A DNA stretch of 64,000 nt from Actinomadura opuntiae (lineage in GTDB: Bacteria; Actinomycetota; Actinomycetes; Streptosporangiales; Streptosporangiaceae). The stretch lies in the NCBI RefSeq assembly GCF_030283205.1, contig NZ_JASNWF010000023.1, forward strand, positions 62,001-126,000, written 5' to 3'. Below are positions 1 to 8,024 of this stretch, piece by piece. The notes below the pieces were generated by a model. That model ran no database searches and was not told the DNA's origin. It was given only the letters and a program-made list of their open reading frames with translations. Position numbers and translations under genes: made by a program. The stretch's first letter is position 1. Each line of letters opens with the position of its first letter.

Positions 1-167
1 GCGTCGCCGCCGGCCTCGGCGATCTCGGCGGCCATCTTGTCCAGTGCGGCCCGGGTGCGGCCGGCGAGGAACACCCGGGCGCCCTCCCGGGCGAACGCGC
101 GCGCCACCGCGCCTCCCACCCGGCCGCCGCCGCCATAGACGACGGCGTTCTTGTCCTGCAGCAGCAT
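1..167 (-). CDS. short-chain dehydrogenase/reductase, 3' part cut by window edge
   Basis: Reading the minus strand from the ATG at 167 gives MLLQDKNAVVYGGGGRVGGA, the first beta strand and glycine-rich nucleotide-binding turn of an SDR Rossmann fold (GGGGRVGGAVA), followed by an Arg-rich stretch (AGRTRAALD) usual in NADP(H)-using members. Only the first 55 or so residues are present; the rest lies to the left. A GGAGGAG ribosome binding site lies 3-4 bases before the ATG. It diverges from the glycosyltransferase at 352, and a copy of the cluster-wide 16-bp element lies 59 bp upstream of its start, so I place it in the same regulon. Substrate unknown. Confidence 0.75.
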   Translation of the reverse strand, partial: MLLQDKNAVVYGGGGRVGGAVARAFAREGARVFLAGRTRAALDKMAAEIAEAGGD

Positions 168-226
168 CGGCTCCTCCGCGGGTCGTCCGGATCTCTCCGC
201 AACTTCATCCCAGCCCAGCTCACCGC

Positions 227-242
227 GCATCTTCACGAATGC
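227..242 (-). promoter_or_regulatory. 16-bp cluster regulatory element, site A (upstream of SDR)
   Basis: On the minus strand the site reads GCATTCGTGAAGATGC and matches GCAWTNNNGRAGATGC at all 13 defined positions. It ends 59 bp before the SDR start at 167. With site B it occupies the 168-351 divergent spacer, in which I see no gene. Confidence 0.65.
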
Positions 243-273
243 GGACGGGCCCGCGCCGGGCCGTTCGGCGAAC

Positions 274-289
274 GCATTTGCGGAGATGC
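274..289 (+). promoter_or_regulatory. 16-bp cluster regulatory element, site B (upstream of GT2)
   Basis: The site reads GCATTTGCGGAGATGC on the plus strand (13/13 match). It lies 62 bp before the GTG at 352 and points toward that gene. Sites A and B face away from each other, one for each divergent unit. Confidence 0.65.
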
Positions 290-351
290 GGGCGGCGGGG
301 CCGGTGATGACGATGACCTCAGACGCCCGGCCGGAGAAAGGACAGCCCGCC

Positions 352-1578
352 GTGGAGGAGACATCTGTCCCGCGCCCCGCCGGGGCGGCGACGGGAACGG
401 GGACCGCGACCCTCGACATCGTCATTCCGGTGTTCAACGAGGAACGGTCGCTGCCCGGTTGCGTGCGGACCCTGCATTCCTTTCTGAGCGATTCATTCCC
501 GCTTTCGTGGCGCATCACGATCCTGGACAACGACAGCACCGACGGGACCTGGGGCATCGCCCACGACCTGGCGCGGCGGTTCCCCGAGGTGCGTCCGCTG
601 CGGCTCGGCGTCCGGGGGAAGGGCGCGGCGCTGAAGGCGGCCTGGTGCGACAGCACCGCGGAGATCGTGGCGTATCTGGACGCGGACCTGTCGACCGGGC
701 TCGACGCCCTTCTTCCGCTGGTCGCACCGCTGATCAGCGGGCAGTCGGAAATAGCGATCGGAAGCCGGCTGAACGCCCATTCCCGGATCCGCCGCGGCCT
801 GAAACGCGAAGTCGTGTCCCGGACCTACAACGCGCTGCTGCGCCACGGGTTCGGCGTCAGTTTCAGCGACGCCCAGTGCGGGTTCAAGGCGGCCCGGACC
901 GAGGCGATCCGGCCGGTGCTGGAGCGGGTCCGCAGCCAGGGCTGGTTCTTCGACACCGAACTGCTGCTGCTGGCCGAGTTCAACGGGCTGCGCGTGCACG
1001 AGGTCCCGGTCGACTGGGTGGAGGACGTGGACTCGCGGGTGCGGGTCGCGCGCGCGTCCTGGGAGAACCTCAAGGGGCTCGCTCGCCTCGCCGCGACGAT
1101 GGCGACCGGGCGCGCCGACCTGCACCTGCCCCGGCCGCGCGAGCTGCGCACGACGCACCCCGACGCCGTCCTCGCCCGGCCCCGCTCGCCGCGGCTGCTG
1201 AAGGTGGCCTCGTTCGGCGTCATCGGCGCGCTGTCCACGCTGCTGTACGTGCCGCTGTACATGGCGCTGCGGTCGGTGTGGCCGGCGCTGGCCGCCAACT
1301 TCGGCGCGCTGGTGCTGGCCGGGCTGTTCAACACCGAGGCCAACCGCCGCTGGACGTTCAACCGCGCGGGCGGGCCGCTGGTCGTCCTGCACCTGAAGGC
1401 CGCGACGCTGTTCGCCGCCAGCTTCGCGGTGACCACGGCCGAGGTCGTGGTCCTCGACCTCACCGCACCGCACGCCGGGAAGCTCACCGAGGTGGTCCTG
1501 CTCGGCCTGGGCCAGCTGTGCATCACCGTCCTGCGCTACATCGGCTTCGACCGGTGGGTGTTCCGCAGAAAGGGCTGA
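352..1578 (+). CDS. GT2 glycosyltransferase fused to a GtrA-like membrane domain
   Basis: A 408-residue protein. The N-terminal part (about residues 15-245) is a family 2 glycosyltransferase: DIVIPVFNEERSL opening strand, DNDSTDGT nucleotide-binding loop, DADLSTG metal-binding DxD and a later QCGFKA segment, as in DPM1/DPG-synthase enzymes. The C-terminal part (about 280-408) is a GtrA-type domain of four hydrophobic helices starting at LLKVASFGVIGALSTLLY, with the family's N-RRWTF motif. Such fusions transfer sugar to polyprenyl phosphate at the membrane. I chose the GTG at 352 because GGAGAAAGGA precedes it at a good distance; ATGs at 307 and 313 have only a weak site. The next gene begins 7 bp downstream. 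Confidence 0.8.
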   Translation: MEETSVPRPAGAATGTGTATLDIVIPVFNEERSLPGCVRTLHSFLSDSFPLSWRITILDNDSTDGTWGIAHDLARRFPEVRPLRLGVRGKGAALKAAWCDSTAEIVAYLDADLSTGLDALLPLVAPLISGQSEIAIGSRLNAHSRIRRGLKREVVSRTYNALLRHGFGVSFSDAQCGFKAARTEAIRPVLERVRSQGWFFDTELLLLAEFNGLRVHEVPVDWVEDVDSRVRVARASWENLKGLARLAATMATGRADLHLPRPRELRTTHPDAVLARPRSPRLLKVASFGVIGALSTLLYVPLYMALRSVWPALAANFGALVLAGLFNTEANRRWTFNRAGGPLVVLHLKAATLFAASFAVTTAEVVVLDLTAPHAGKLTEVVLLGLGQLCITVLRYIGFDRWVFRRKG

Positions 1579-1585
1579 GGCCGCC

Positions 1586-2332
1586 ATGGACCCGAGCGAG
1601 ATCCGCCGGCTCACCGAGCAGGAGGACCGGCACTGGTGGTTCCGGGAACGCCGCGCCCGGCTGGCGCGGGAGCTGCGGCGGCTGCCGCGCCCCCGCGCCG
1701 GCGACCGGGCGCTGGACGTCGGCGCGGCCGGCGGCGGCAACACCCGCGTCCTGGCCGCGCACGGCTGGCGGGCGCTGGCCGCCGACCTGTCCCCCGAGGC
1801 CGTCGCCATCGCGCGGTCGCGGGGCCTCTCGGCAGTGCGCGCGGACGCGCGTGAACTGCCGCTGCCGTCCGGCGCGTTCGGCGTGGTGACCGCGCTCGAC
1901 CTGCTGGAGCACGTGGACGACGACGAGCGGGTCGTCCGGGAGATCGCGCGGGTGCTGCGGCCCGGCGGCACCGCGCTGATCAGCGTGCCGTGCGACATGG
2001 CGCTGTGGTCGGCGCACGACGAGGCGCTGTGGCACGTGCGCCGCTACGACCGGGCGGGCCTCGGCGCGGTCGTCGAGCGGGGCGGGCTGGTCGTCGACCG
2101 GCTGTGGAGCTGGAACGTGCTGCTGCGGCCCGTCGTGCGGTGGCGGCGCGGCCGGGGCGGGCGCGACGACCTCGGCCCGCCGCACCCGCTGGTCAACGCC
2201 GCGCTCGGCGCGGTCGTCGGCGCCGAGCGGTACCTGCCGGTGGCGTCGCTGCCGGGGGTCTCGCTGATGCTGCGCGCCCACCGCCCGCACCGTGGCAATC
2301 CGGGAGATGCGGCCGCCGCGGGCACCGGGTGA
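1586..2332 (+). CDS. class I SAM-dependent methyltransferase
   Basis: A 248-residue protein with the class I methyltransferase fold: DVGAAGGGNT is motif I (SAM-binding glycine loop, about residue 46), ADLSPEAVAIA follows with the acidic residue that holds the ribose, and the VTALDLLEHV segment is motif post-II. The N-terminus (LTEQEDRHWWFRERR) is typical of methyltransferases next to GT2 enzymes. It starts 7 bp after the GT2-GtrA gene with a GAGG site, so the two are probably cotranscribed. Acceptor unknown. Its 3' end carries regulatory site C. Confidence 0.8.
   Translation: MDPSEIRRLTEQEDRHWWFRERRARLARELRRLPRPRAGDRALDVGAAGGGNTRVLAAHGWRALAADLSPEAVAIARSRGLSAVRADARELPLPSGAFGVVTALDLLEHVDDDERVVREIARVLRPGGTALISVPCDMALWSAHDEALWHVRRYDRAGLGAVVERGGLVVDRLWSWNVLLRPVVRWRRGRGGRDDLGPPHPLVNAALGAVVGAERYLPVASLPGVSLMLRAHRPHRGNPGDAAAAGTG
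2295..2310 (+). promoter_or_regulatory. 16-bp cluster regulatory element, site C (upstream of condensation enzyme)
   Basis: GCAATCCGGGAGATGC, 13/13 match to GCAWTNNNGRAGATGC and oriented toward the condensation gene that starts 100 bp downstream. It overlaps the last codons of the preceding methyltransferase, suggesting an internal promoter for the condensation/A-PCP/MFS unit. Confidence 0.6.
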
Positions 2333-2410
2333 TTCTGCGAGGGCGGCGGATCCGGGCACCGCGCCCACCGCCGCTCACCGCCACCACCAGACCCAGGGGA
2401 AGGACTTCGC

Positions 2411-3757
2411 ATGGCCGATTCCGCAACGTCGCCCGCACCGGTGGGCCGGGGTCCGCTCTCCTTCAACCAGGAATTCCTCTGCATGTTCGACCGGGGCAAC
2501 GGCGTCGGGCCGTTCGGGCCGCGCTACACCCTGGCGGACGGCTGGCGGCTGCGCGGCCCCCTCGACACCGGCGCGCTCCGCGCGGCCCTCGCGGACCTGG
2601 TCGCCCGGCACGAGGCGCTGCGCACCTCGCTGGTGCGCGGCGAGCGGGACCGCCACCAGGTCGTCCACCCTCCGTCCCCGCCGGAGTTGGAGGTCCGCGA
2701 CCTGTCCGGCGCCGCGGACCGGGACCGCGCCGCGCAGGAGCTGATCAACGACGTCGAGGCCGGCGTCCACCGCATCGACGACCTGCCGCTGCTGCGGGCC
2801 GTGCTCGGCCGGTTCGACGACGCCGACGCCGCCCTGGTGCTCAACACGCACCACACCGCGTCCGACGGCTGGTCGATGCAGCTGCTCATCCGGGACCTCG
2901 CCGAGCTGTACGCGGCGCGCCGCGAGGACCGCCCGCCGCGGCTGCCCGAGGCGCCGTCCTACACCGCGTTCGCGGAGTGGGAGCGGGAGAACCTGACCGG
3001 CGACGCGGTGGCGGCCTCCCGCGAGCACTGGGAGAAGACGCTGCCCGGCGCGGAGATCCTCGCGCTGCCGGCCGATCGCCCTCGGCCGGAGGGCGAGGAG
3101 ATGGTGGCGGCGGTCGACCGCTTCGTCCTGGACGGGGAGGTGGCCGCCGCCGCCCTCGGCTACGCGAAGGCGATGCGGTGCTCGCCGTTCATGGTGCTGC
3201 TGGCCGCCTACAACGCGGCGCTGCTGCGGATGACCGGCGTCACCGACCTGGTGGTGCCGACCATCACCTCCAACCGCCGGCAGCCCCGGTTCCAGGAGAC
3301 GGTCGGGTCGTTCTTCAACTTCCTGCCGCTGCGCACGGACGTCTCCGGCTGCTCCACGTTCCGCGAGGTGACGGTCCGGACCCGCGCGACCTGCCTGGAC
3401 ACCTACGCCAACGACATCCCGTTCGAGTACATCGCCACGCCGGAGCTGATGCGGCAGTTCGCCGACCCGGACCGCGCCGTGTTCGGGTTCCAGGTCGCGC
3501 AGTTCCCGCCCGCGCCGGCCACCGCGCACGCGGGCGTCCGGATCACCCGGATCCGGCGGACGCTGCCGCAGGACGTCAGCTCGCACATCCCCGACGGCGC
3601 CCTGTGGGACCTGGAGGTGGAGCCGGACGGCGCCATCGTCGGCTCCCTGAAGTACAACAGCCGCGTCTTCGACGCGGCCACCATCGAGGCGACGGTGCGG
3701 CGCTTCACCGGCGCGCTGCGCGCCGGCGTCGCCGACCCCGACGCGCCCCTGCAGTGA
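2411..3757 (+). CDS. free-standing NRPS condensation enzyme (SgcC5-like)
   Basis: A 448-residue stand-alone condensation domain. The catalytic HHxxxDG motif is intact as HHTASDG (residues 147-153). The N-terminal LSFNQEFLCMFD matches the C1 region. From family knowledge, free-standing C enzymes of this kind in nine-membered enediyne clusters (SgcC5 in C-1027) join a PCP-bound amino acyl group to an enediyne-core hydroxyl or amine. The adjacent A-PCP didomain protein, 10 bp downstream, is the obvious donor. The start is supported by GGGGAAGGA six bases before the ATG. Esterification versus amidation cannot be read from the sequence. Confidence 0.85.
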   Translation: MADSATSPAPVGRGPLSFNQEFLCMFDRGNGVGPFGPRYTLADGWRLRGPLDTGALRAALADLVARHEALRTSLVRGERDRHQVVHPPSPPELEVRDLSGAADRDRAAQELINDVEAGVHRIDDLPLLRAVLGRFDDADAALVLNTHHTASDGWSMQLLIRDLAELYAARREDRPPRLPEAPSYTAFAEWERENLTGDAVAASREHWEKTLPGAEILALPADRPRPEGEEMVAAVDRFVLDGEVAAAALGYAKAMRCSPFMVLLAAYNAALLRMTGVTDLVVPTITSNRRQPRFQETVGSFFNFLPLRTDVSGCSTFREVTVRTRATCLDTYANDIPFEYIATPELMRQFADPDRAVFGFQVAQFPPAPATAHAGVRITRIRRTLPQDVSSHIPDGALWDLEVEPDGAIVGSLKYNSRVFDAATIEATVRRFTGALRAGVADPDAPLQ

Positions 3758-3767
3758 GGCCATCGCG

Positions 3768-5519
3768 ATGAACCACACCATTCCCGGGCGCTTCGCCGAG
3801 CAGGCCGCCCGCAGGCCGGACGCGTGCGCGCTGCGCGCCACCGGCACGTCCGTCACCTACGGCGAGCTCGACGCGCGCGCGAACCGGCTCGCGCACCGGC
3901 TGCTCGAACTCGGGCTGGAGCCGGAGCAGCCGGTGGCGGTGCTGATGGAGCGCTCCGCCGACCTCGTCGTCGCGCTGCTGGCCGCCGTCAAGGCTGGCGG
4001 CTGCTACATGCCGCTGCACAGCGCCGACCCGATCGAGCGGATGCAGGGGATCGTGGATGGCGCCGCCGCGCCGGTGCTGCTCGCCGACACCGCCAGCCGG
4101 CGCCGCGGCCTGCCGCACACCGACCACGTGCTGATCGTCGACCGCGACGCCGCGCCCGGCGGGCCGCCCGCGACCGCCCCCGCCGTGGACGTGCCACCCG
4201 ACGGGCTCGCCTACGTGATCCACACCTCCGGGTCCACCGGGCGTCCCAAGGGCGTCGCGGTCACCCACCGGCACGTCACCGAACTGGTGGACGACCCCTG
4301 CTGGGACACCGGGCGGCACGAGCGCGTCCTCATGGTCGCCCCGTACGCCTTCAACGTGTCCACCTACGAGCTGTGGGTGCCGCTGCTGCGCGGCGGGACG
4401 GTCGTGCTCGCCCCGCCGGGCCGTCCGGACGTGGCAACGCTGCGGCGCCTGATCGGCGAGGAGCGCGTCACCGCCGCGCACCTCACCGCGGGCCTGTTCC
4501 GCGTCATGGCCGAGGAGGACCCGGGCGCGCTCGCGGGCCTGGCGGAGGTGCTGACCGGCGGCGATGTCATCGCCCCGTCCGCCGTCCGGCGGGTGCTGGA
4601 CGCCTGCCCGGGCATCACCGTCCGCGCCATGTACGGCGCGACCGAGGCCACCCTGTTCAGCACGTCGCTGCCGCTGTCGGGCGCGGCGGGTCCCGGCACG
4701 ACCGTGCCGGTGGGGCGGCCCATGCGCGGGGTGGCGGTGCGCGTCCTGGACGAGGCGCTCCGCCCGGTCGCGGCGGGCGAGACCGGCGAGGTCCACATCT
4801 CCGGACGGCTCGCCCGCGGCTACCACGGCCGCCCGGCCCTCACCGCCGAGCGGTTCGTCGCCGACCCGCACGGGGAGCCGGGCACGCGGATGTACCGCAC
4901 CGGGGACCTCGCCCGCTGGACCGGCGACGGGCTCCTGGAGTTCGTCGGGCGCGCCGACGGACAGGTGAAGGTCCGCGGGTTCCGGGTGGAGCTCGGCGAG
5001 GTCGAGGCGGCGCTGGCCGAGCACCCGCAGGTGCGGCACGTCGCCGCGGCGGGGTACCGCGACGGTGCCGGGAGCCTGCGGCTCGCCGCGTACTACGTCC
5101 CCGCCCACGGCCGGCTCGACGCCGCCGACCTGCGCGACCACGCCCGCGCCACGCTGCCCGACTACATGGTGCCGGACGCGCTCGTCGCGCTGGAGGAGCT
5201 GCCGCTGACGCCCAACGGCAAGCTCGACCGGCGGGCCCTGCCCGCGCCGCCCGACGGCGCCCCGGCCGACGACGGCCCGGCGGACGGCGTCCAGGCCGTC
5301 CTGTGCGCCGCGTTCGCCGAGGTGCTCGGCTGCGGGACGGTCGGGGTGCACGCCAGCTTCTTCGACCTCGGCGGCCAGTCGCTGCTGGCCATGCGGCTCA
5401 TCGCCCGGATCCAGGCCCGGCTGGGCGTGGAGCTGTCGATGGCCGACCTGTTCGACTCCCCCACCGTCGCCGAGCTCGCCGCCGCGATCGCCGGGCGGCG
5501 GGCGCCGGCCGCCGGCTGA
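3768..5519 (+). CDS. NRPS adenylation-thiolation (A-PCP) didomain protein
   Basis: A 583-residue protein. Adenylation core motifs run in order: HTSGSTGRPKG (A3), NVSTYE (A4), YGATEA (A5), YRTGD (A7), FRVELGEVE (A8) and NGKLDR (A10). A PCP follows with LGGQS; Ser538 would carry phosphopantetheine. Aligned by eye to GrsA, the ten specificity residues are N V Y H L G M L F K. The first is Asn196 where alpha-amino-acid domains have Asp, which suggests a beta-amino acid, aryl or hydroxy acid substrate. It is encoded between the condensation enzyme and the exporter; an MbtH partner is at 22417-22629. The substrate is not established. Confidence 0.85.
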   Translation: MNHTIPGRFAEQAARRPDACALRATGTSVTYGELDARANRLAHRLLELGLEPEQPVAVLMERSADLVVALLAAVKAGGCYMPLHSADPIERMQGIVDGAAAPVLLADTASRRRGLPHTDHVLIVDRDAAPGGPPATAPAVDVPPDGLAYVIHTSGSTGRPKGVAVTHRHVTELVDDPCWDTGRHERVLMVAPYAFNVSTYELWVPLLRGGTVVLAPPGRPDVATLRRLIGEERVTAAHLTAGLFRVMAEEDPGALAGLAEVLTGGDVIAPSAVRRVLDACPGITVRAMYGATEATLFSTSLPLSGAAGPGTTVPVGRPMRGVAVRVLDEALRPVAAGETGEVHISGRLARGYHGRPALTAERFVADPHGEPGTRMYRTGDLARWTGDGLLEFVGRADGQVKVRGFRVELGEVEAALAEHPQVRHVAAAGYRDGAGSLRLAAYYVPAHGRLDAADLRDHARATLPDYMVPDALVALEELPLTPNGKLDRRALPAPPDGAPADDGPADGVQAVLCAAFAEVLGCGTVGVHASFFDLGGQSLLAMRLIARIQARLGVELSMADLFDSPTVAELAAAIAGRRAPAAG

Positions 5520-5534
5520 CCCCTGGAGGCCCCC

Positions 5535-7190
5535 GTGGACACCCCGACGGACACCGGCACCGCCGCGCCCGCCCCGCCCCGGGCCGGGCGCCGCGAATGG
5601 CTCGGCGTCATCGTGCTCGCCCTGCCGACGCTGCTGGTCTCGGTCGACCTCAGCGTGCTGTTCCTCGCCCTGCCCCGGCTCAGCGCCGACCTGGAGCCGA
5701 GCGCCACCGAGCAGCTGTGGATCCTGGACGTGTACGGGCTGATGCTCGCCTCGTTCCTCATCCCGATGGGCACCCTCGGCGACCGGATCGGGCGGCGCGG
5801 GCTGCTGTTCGCCGGCGCGGCGGTGTTCGGCGCGGCGTCGGTGTGGGCGGCGTGGGCCGGAGGGCCCGGCTCCCTCATCGCGGCCCGCACCGTGATGGGC
5901 GTCGCCGCCGCCACGCTCGCGCCGTCCTCGCTGGCGCTGATCAACAGCATGTTCGCCGACCCGAAGCAGCGGTCGGCGGCGGTCGCGGTGTGGATGAGCT
6001 GCTTCATGGGCGGCTCCATCGTCGGCCCCATCGTCGGCGGGACGATGCTCGCCGCGTTCTGGTGGGGGTCGGTGTTCCTGCTCGCCGTCCCCGTCATCGG
6101 GCTGCTGCTCGTCACCGGGCCGCTGCTGCTGCCGGAGTCGCGCGGGACGGCGGGCGGACGGCTCGACCCGGCGAGCGTGGCGCTGGCGCCCGCCGCGCTG
6201 CTGCCGATCATGTACGCGATCACCGAGGGGGCGCGGGGCGGGTGGAGCCCCGGCCCGGTGTTCGCCGGGCTCACCGGGCTCGCGCTCGGCGCCGTGTTCT
6301 GGCGCCGCCAGTCCCGCTCGTCCCATCCCGTCCTGGACCCGGCGCTGTTCCGCAACCGCACGTACCGGCCGGCGCTGGTGCTGTCGATGTCGGGAGGCGC
6401 CGTCCAGGGCGGCGCGCTGCTGATGGCGAACCTGTACCTGCAGTCGGTGGCGGGCCTGTCGCCGCTGTCGGCGGGCCTGTGGATGATCCCGGCGACGCTG
6501 GCGATGGTGGTCGGCATCATGGCGGGCGCGGGCGCCGGACGGGTGCTGCGGCCCGCGCACGTCACCGCCGCCGGGCTACTGCTGTCGGCGATCGGGTACC
6601 TGATGGTGACCGGGGTCGGCACCGGCACCGGCGTGCCCGCCCTCCTCGTCGCCGGGTTCGCGGTGGCGATGGCGGGCATCGGCCCCGGCATCGGGCTCGG
6701 CTACGACATGATGCTCGGCTCCGTCCCGCCGGAGAAGGCCGGCGCGGGCTCGGCGACGGTGGAGGCGGGCGGCCAGTTCGGCGTCGCCACCGGCATCGCC
6801 GTGCTCGGCAGCGTCGGCGCGTCGGTGTACCGCGACCATCTGCGCGTGCCCGCCGGCACGCCCGTCATGGCGGCGGACGCCGCGCGCGACGGCGTCACCG
6901 GCGCCGTCGCGGTGACCCGGCACTCGACCGCGGGGTGGGCGGACGAGCTGTCCGACTCCGCGCAGCACGCGTTCACGGCCGGCCTGCATTCGGTCGTCGC
7001 GGTGGGCGCCGTCCTGTTCCTCGTCCTCGCCGGGTTCGTGCTCGTCGCGCTCCGGCACGTGCCCCCGGTCGGCTCCGCCGGCCCGGAAGGGGGCACGGCG
7101 GACGACCGCAATGACCACGACCGGAAGGAGCGCCATGCGCACGGTGACGTCCAAGGACGGCACGGAGATCGCCTACGACCGGCTCGGTGA
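5535..7190 (+). CDS. MFS drug exporter, DHA2 (EmrB/QacA) type
   Basis: A 551-residue integral membrane protein with about 14 hydrophobic helices. LPRLSADLEPSATEQLWILD in helix 1-2 and the following LGDRIGRRG loop are the DHA2 signature, typical of proton-driven export of toxic products. It is likely the self-resistance or export pump of the cluster. The start is a GTG with CTGGAGGC upstream, 15 bp after the A-PCP gene. The last 19 codons are Arg/His/Asp-rich and overlap the next gene by 56 bp in another frame, an unusually long overlap. Confidence 0.85.
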   Translation: MDTPTDTGTAAPAPPRAGRREWLGVIVLALPTLLVSVDLSVLFLALPRLSADLEPSATEQLWILDVYGLMLASFLIPMGTLGDRIGRRGLLFAGAAVFGAASVWAAWAGGPGSLIAARTVMGVAAATLAPSSLALINSMFADPKQRSAAVAVWMSCFMGGSIVGPIVGGTMLAAFWWGSVFLLAVPVIGLLLVTGPLLLPESRGTAGGRLDPASVALAPAALLPIMYAITEGARGGWSPGPVFAGLTGLALGAVFWRRQSRSSHPVLDPALFRNRTYRPALVLSMSGGAVQGGALLMANLYLQSVAGLSPLSAGLWMIPATLAMVVGIMAGAGAGRVLRPAHVTAAGLLLSAIGYLMVTGVGTGTGVPALLVAGFAVAMAGIGPGIGLGYDMMLGSVPPEKAGAGSATVEAGGQFGVATGIAVLGSVGASVYRDHLRVPAGTPVMAADAARDGVTGAVAVTRHSTAGWADELSDSAQHAFTAGLHSVVAVGAVLFLVLAGFVLVALRHVPPVGSAGPEGGTADDRNDHDRKERHAHGDVQGRHGDRLRPAR

Positions 7191-7914
7191 CGGCCCGCCG
7201 GTCGTCCTGATGGGCGGCGCGCTGAACGACCGCGCCACCTGCGCGCCCATCGCGGAGCTGCTCGCGCCGCGGTTCACCACCTTCAACTACGACCGGCGCG
7301 GGCGCGGCGCGAGCGGCGACACCCCGCCCTACTCCGTCGACCGCGAGGTCGAGGACCTGCGGTGCATGCTGGACGAGGCGGGCGGCGAGGCGTTCCTGTT
7401 CGCCAACTGCACCGGCGGGATGCTGGCGCTGGAGGCGGTCGCGCGGGGCCTGCCGGTCACCCGGCTCGCCCTGTACGAGCCGCCCTACATCGTCGACGAC
7501 AGCCACCCGCGCCTCGACGACGCCTACGTCCGTGACCTGGACGCGATGATCACCGAGGGGCGGCACGGCGACGCCGTCGAGCACTTCCTGGTCAAGGCGG
7601 TCGGGTTCCCGCCGGAGGCGGTGGCGCACTTCCGGACCATCCCGGCGTGGCCCGAGCTGGAGGCGCTTGCGCCGTCCCTGCCGTACGAGGCGGCCATCGC
7701 CGGGGACAACTCGCTGCCCGCCGAGCGGGTCGCGGCCGTCACGATCCCGACCCTGGTCATGGACGGCACGCAGAGCCCGCCGTTCCAGCGCACCGCGATG
7801 CGGGAGCTGGCCGGCCTGCTGCCGGACGTCACCTACCGGTCCCTGGAGGGCCAGAACCACCGGCTCGTCCCCGAGCTGGTCGCGCCGCTGCTGGAGGAGT
7901 TCTTCAGCGCGTGA
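7135..7914 (+). CDS. alpha/beta hydrolase with Cys at the nucleophile elbow
   Basis: A 259-residue alpha/beta hydrolase fold protein. The nucleophile elbow, normally G-x-S-x-G, reads A-N-C-T-G, so Cys92 replaces Ser. The VMDGTQ strand near residue 212 supplies an acid candidate and GQNHRLVPE the catalytic His. Cys nucleophiles are known in dienelactone hydrolases, but most of this subfamily carries Ser. I chose ATG 7135 over 7111 because GGAAGGAG lies five bases upstream. The start is inside the MFS gene, so translation is probably coupled. A strong terminator follows. Role in the pathway unknown. Confidence 0.75.
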   Translation: MRTVTSKDGTEIAYDRLGDGPPVVLMGGALNDRATCAPIAELLAPRFTTFNYDRRGRGASGDTPPYSVDREVEDLRCMLDEAGGEAFLFANCTGGMLALEAVARGLPVTRLALYEPPYIVDDSHPRLDDAYVRDLDAMITEGRHGDAVEHFLVKAVGFPPEAVAHFRTIPAWPELEALAPSLPYEAAIAGDNSLPAERVAAVTIPTLVMDGTQSPPFQRTAMRELAGLLPDVTYRSLEGQNHRLVPELVAPLLEEFFSA

Positions 7915-7928
7915 TCCCGCTTCGAGCA

Positions 7929-7959
7929 GCGCCCGCGCCGGGCCTCCCGGCGCGGGCGC
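7929..7959 (+). terminator. hairpin terminator after the hydrolase
   Basis: A perfect 14-bp inverted repeat (arms 7929-7942 and 7946-7959, loop CCT) starts 14 bp after the hydrolase stop. No T-run follows, as usual in high-GC actinomycetes. It ends the unit that starts at site C. Confidence 0.7.
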
Positions 7960-8024
7960 CCCGCGTTGCGCGGCGGCGCGCGTCCGGCCTGGCCGGAGCG
8001 GGACGGGCCGGCGCACGGGAGAAG

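Noticed and set aside
3705..6560. 951-codon minus frame opposite the A-PCP and MFS genes
   Set aside because: Low-complexity Arg/His/Gly composition and no domain; antisense shadow of two well-supported genes.
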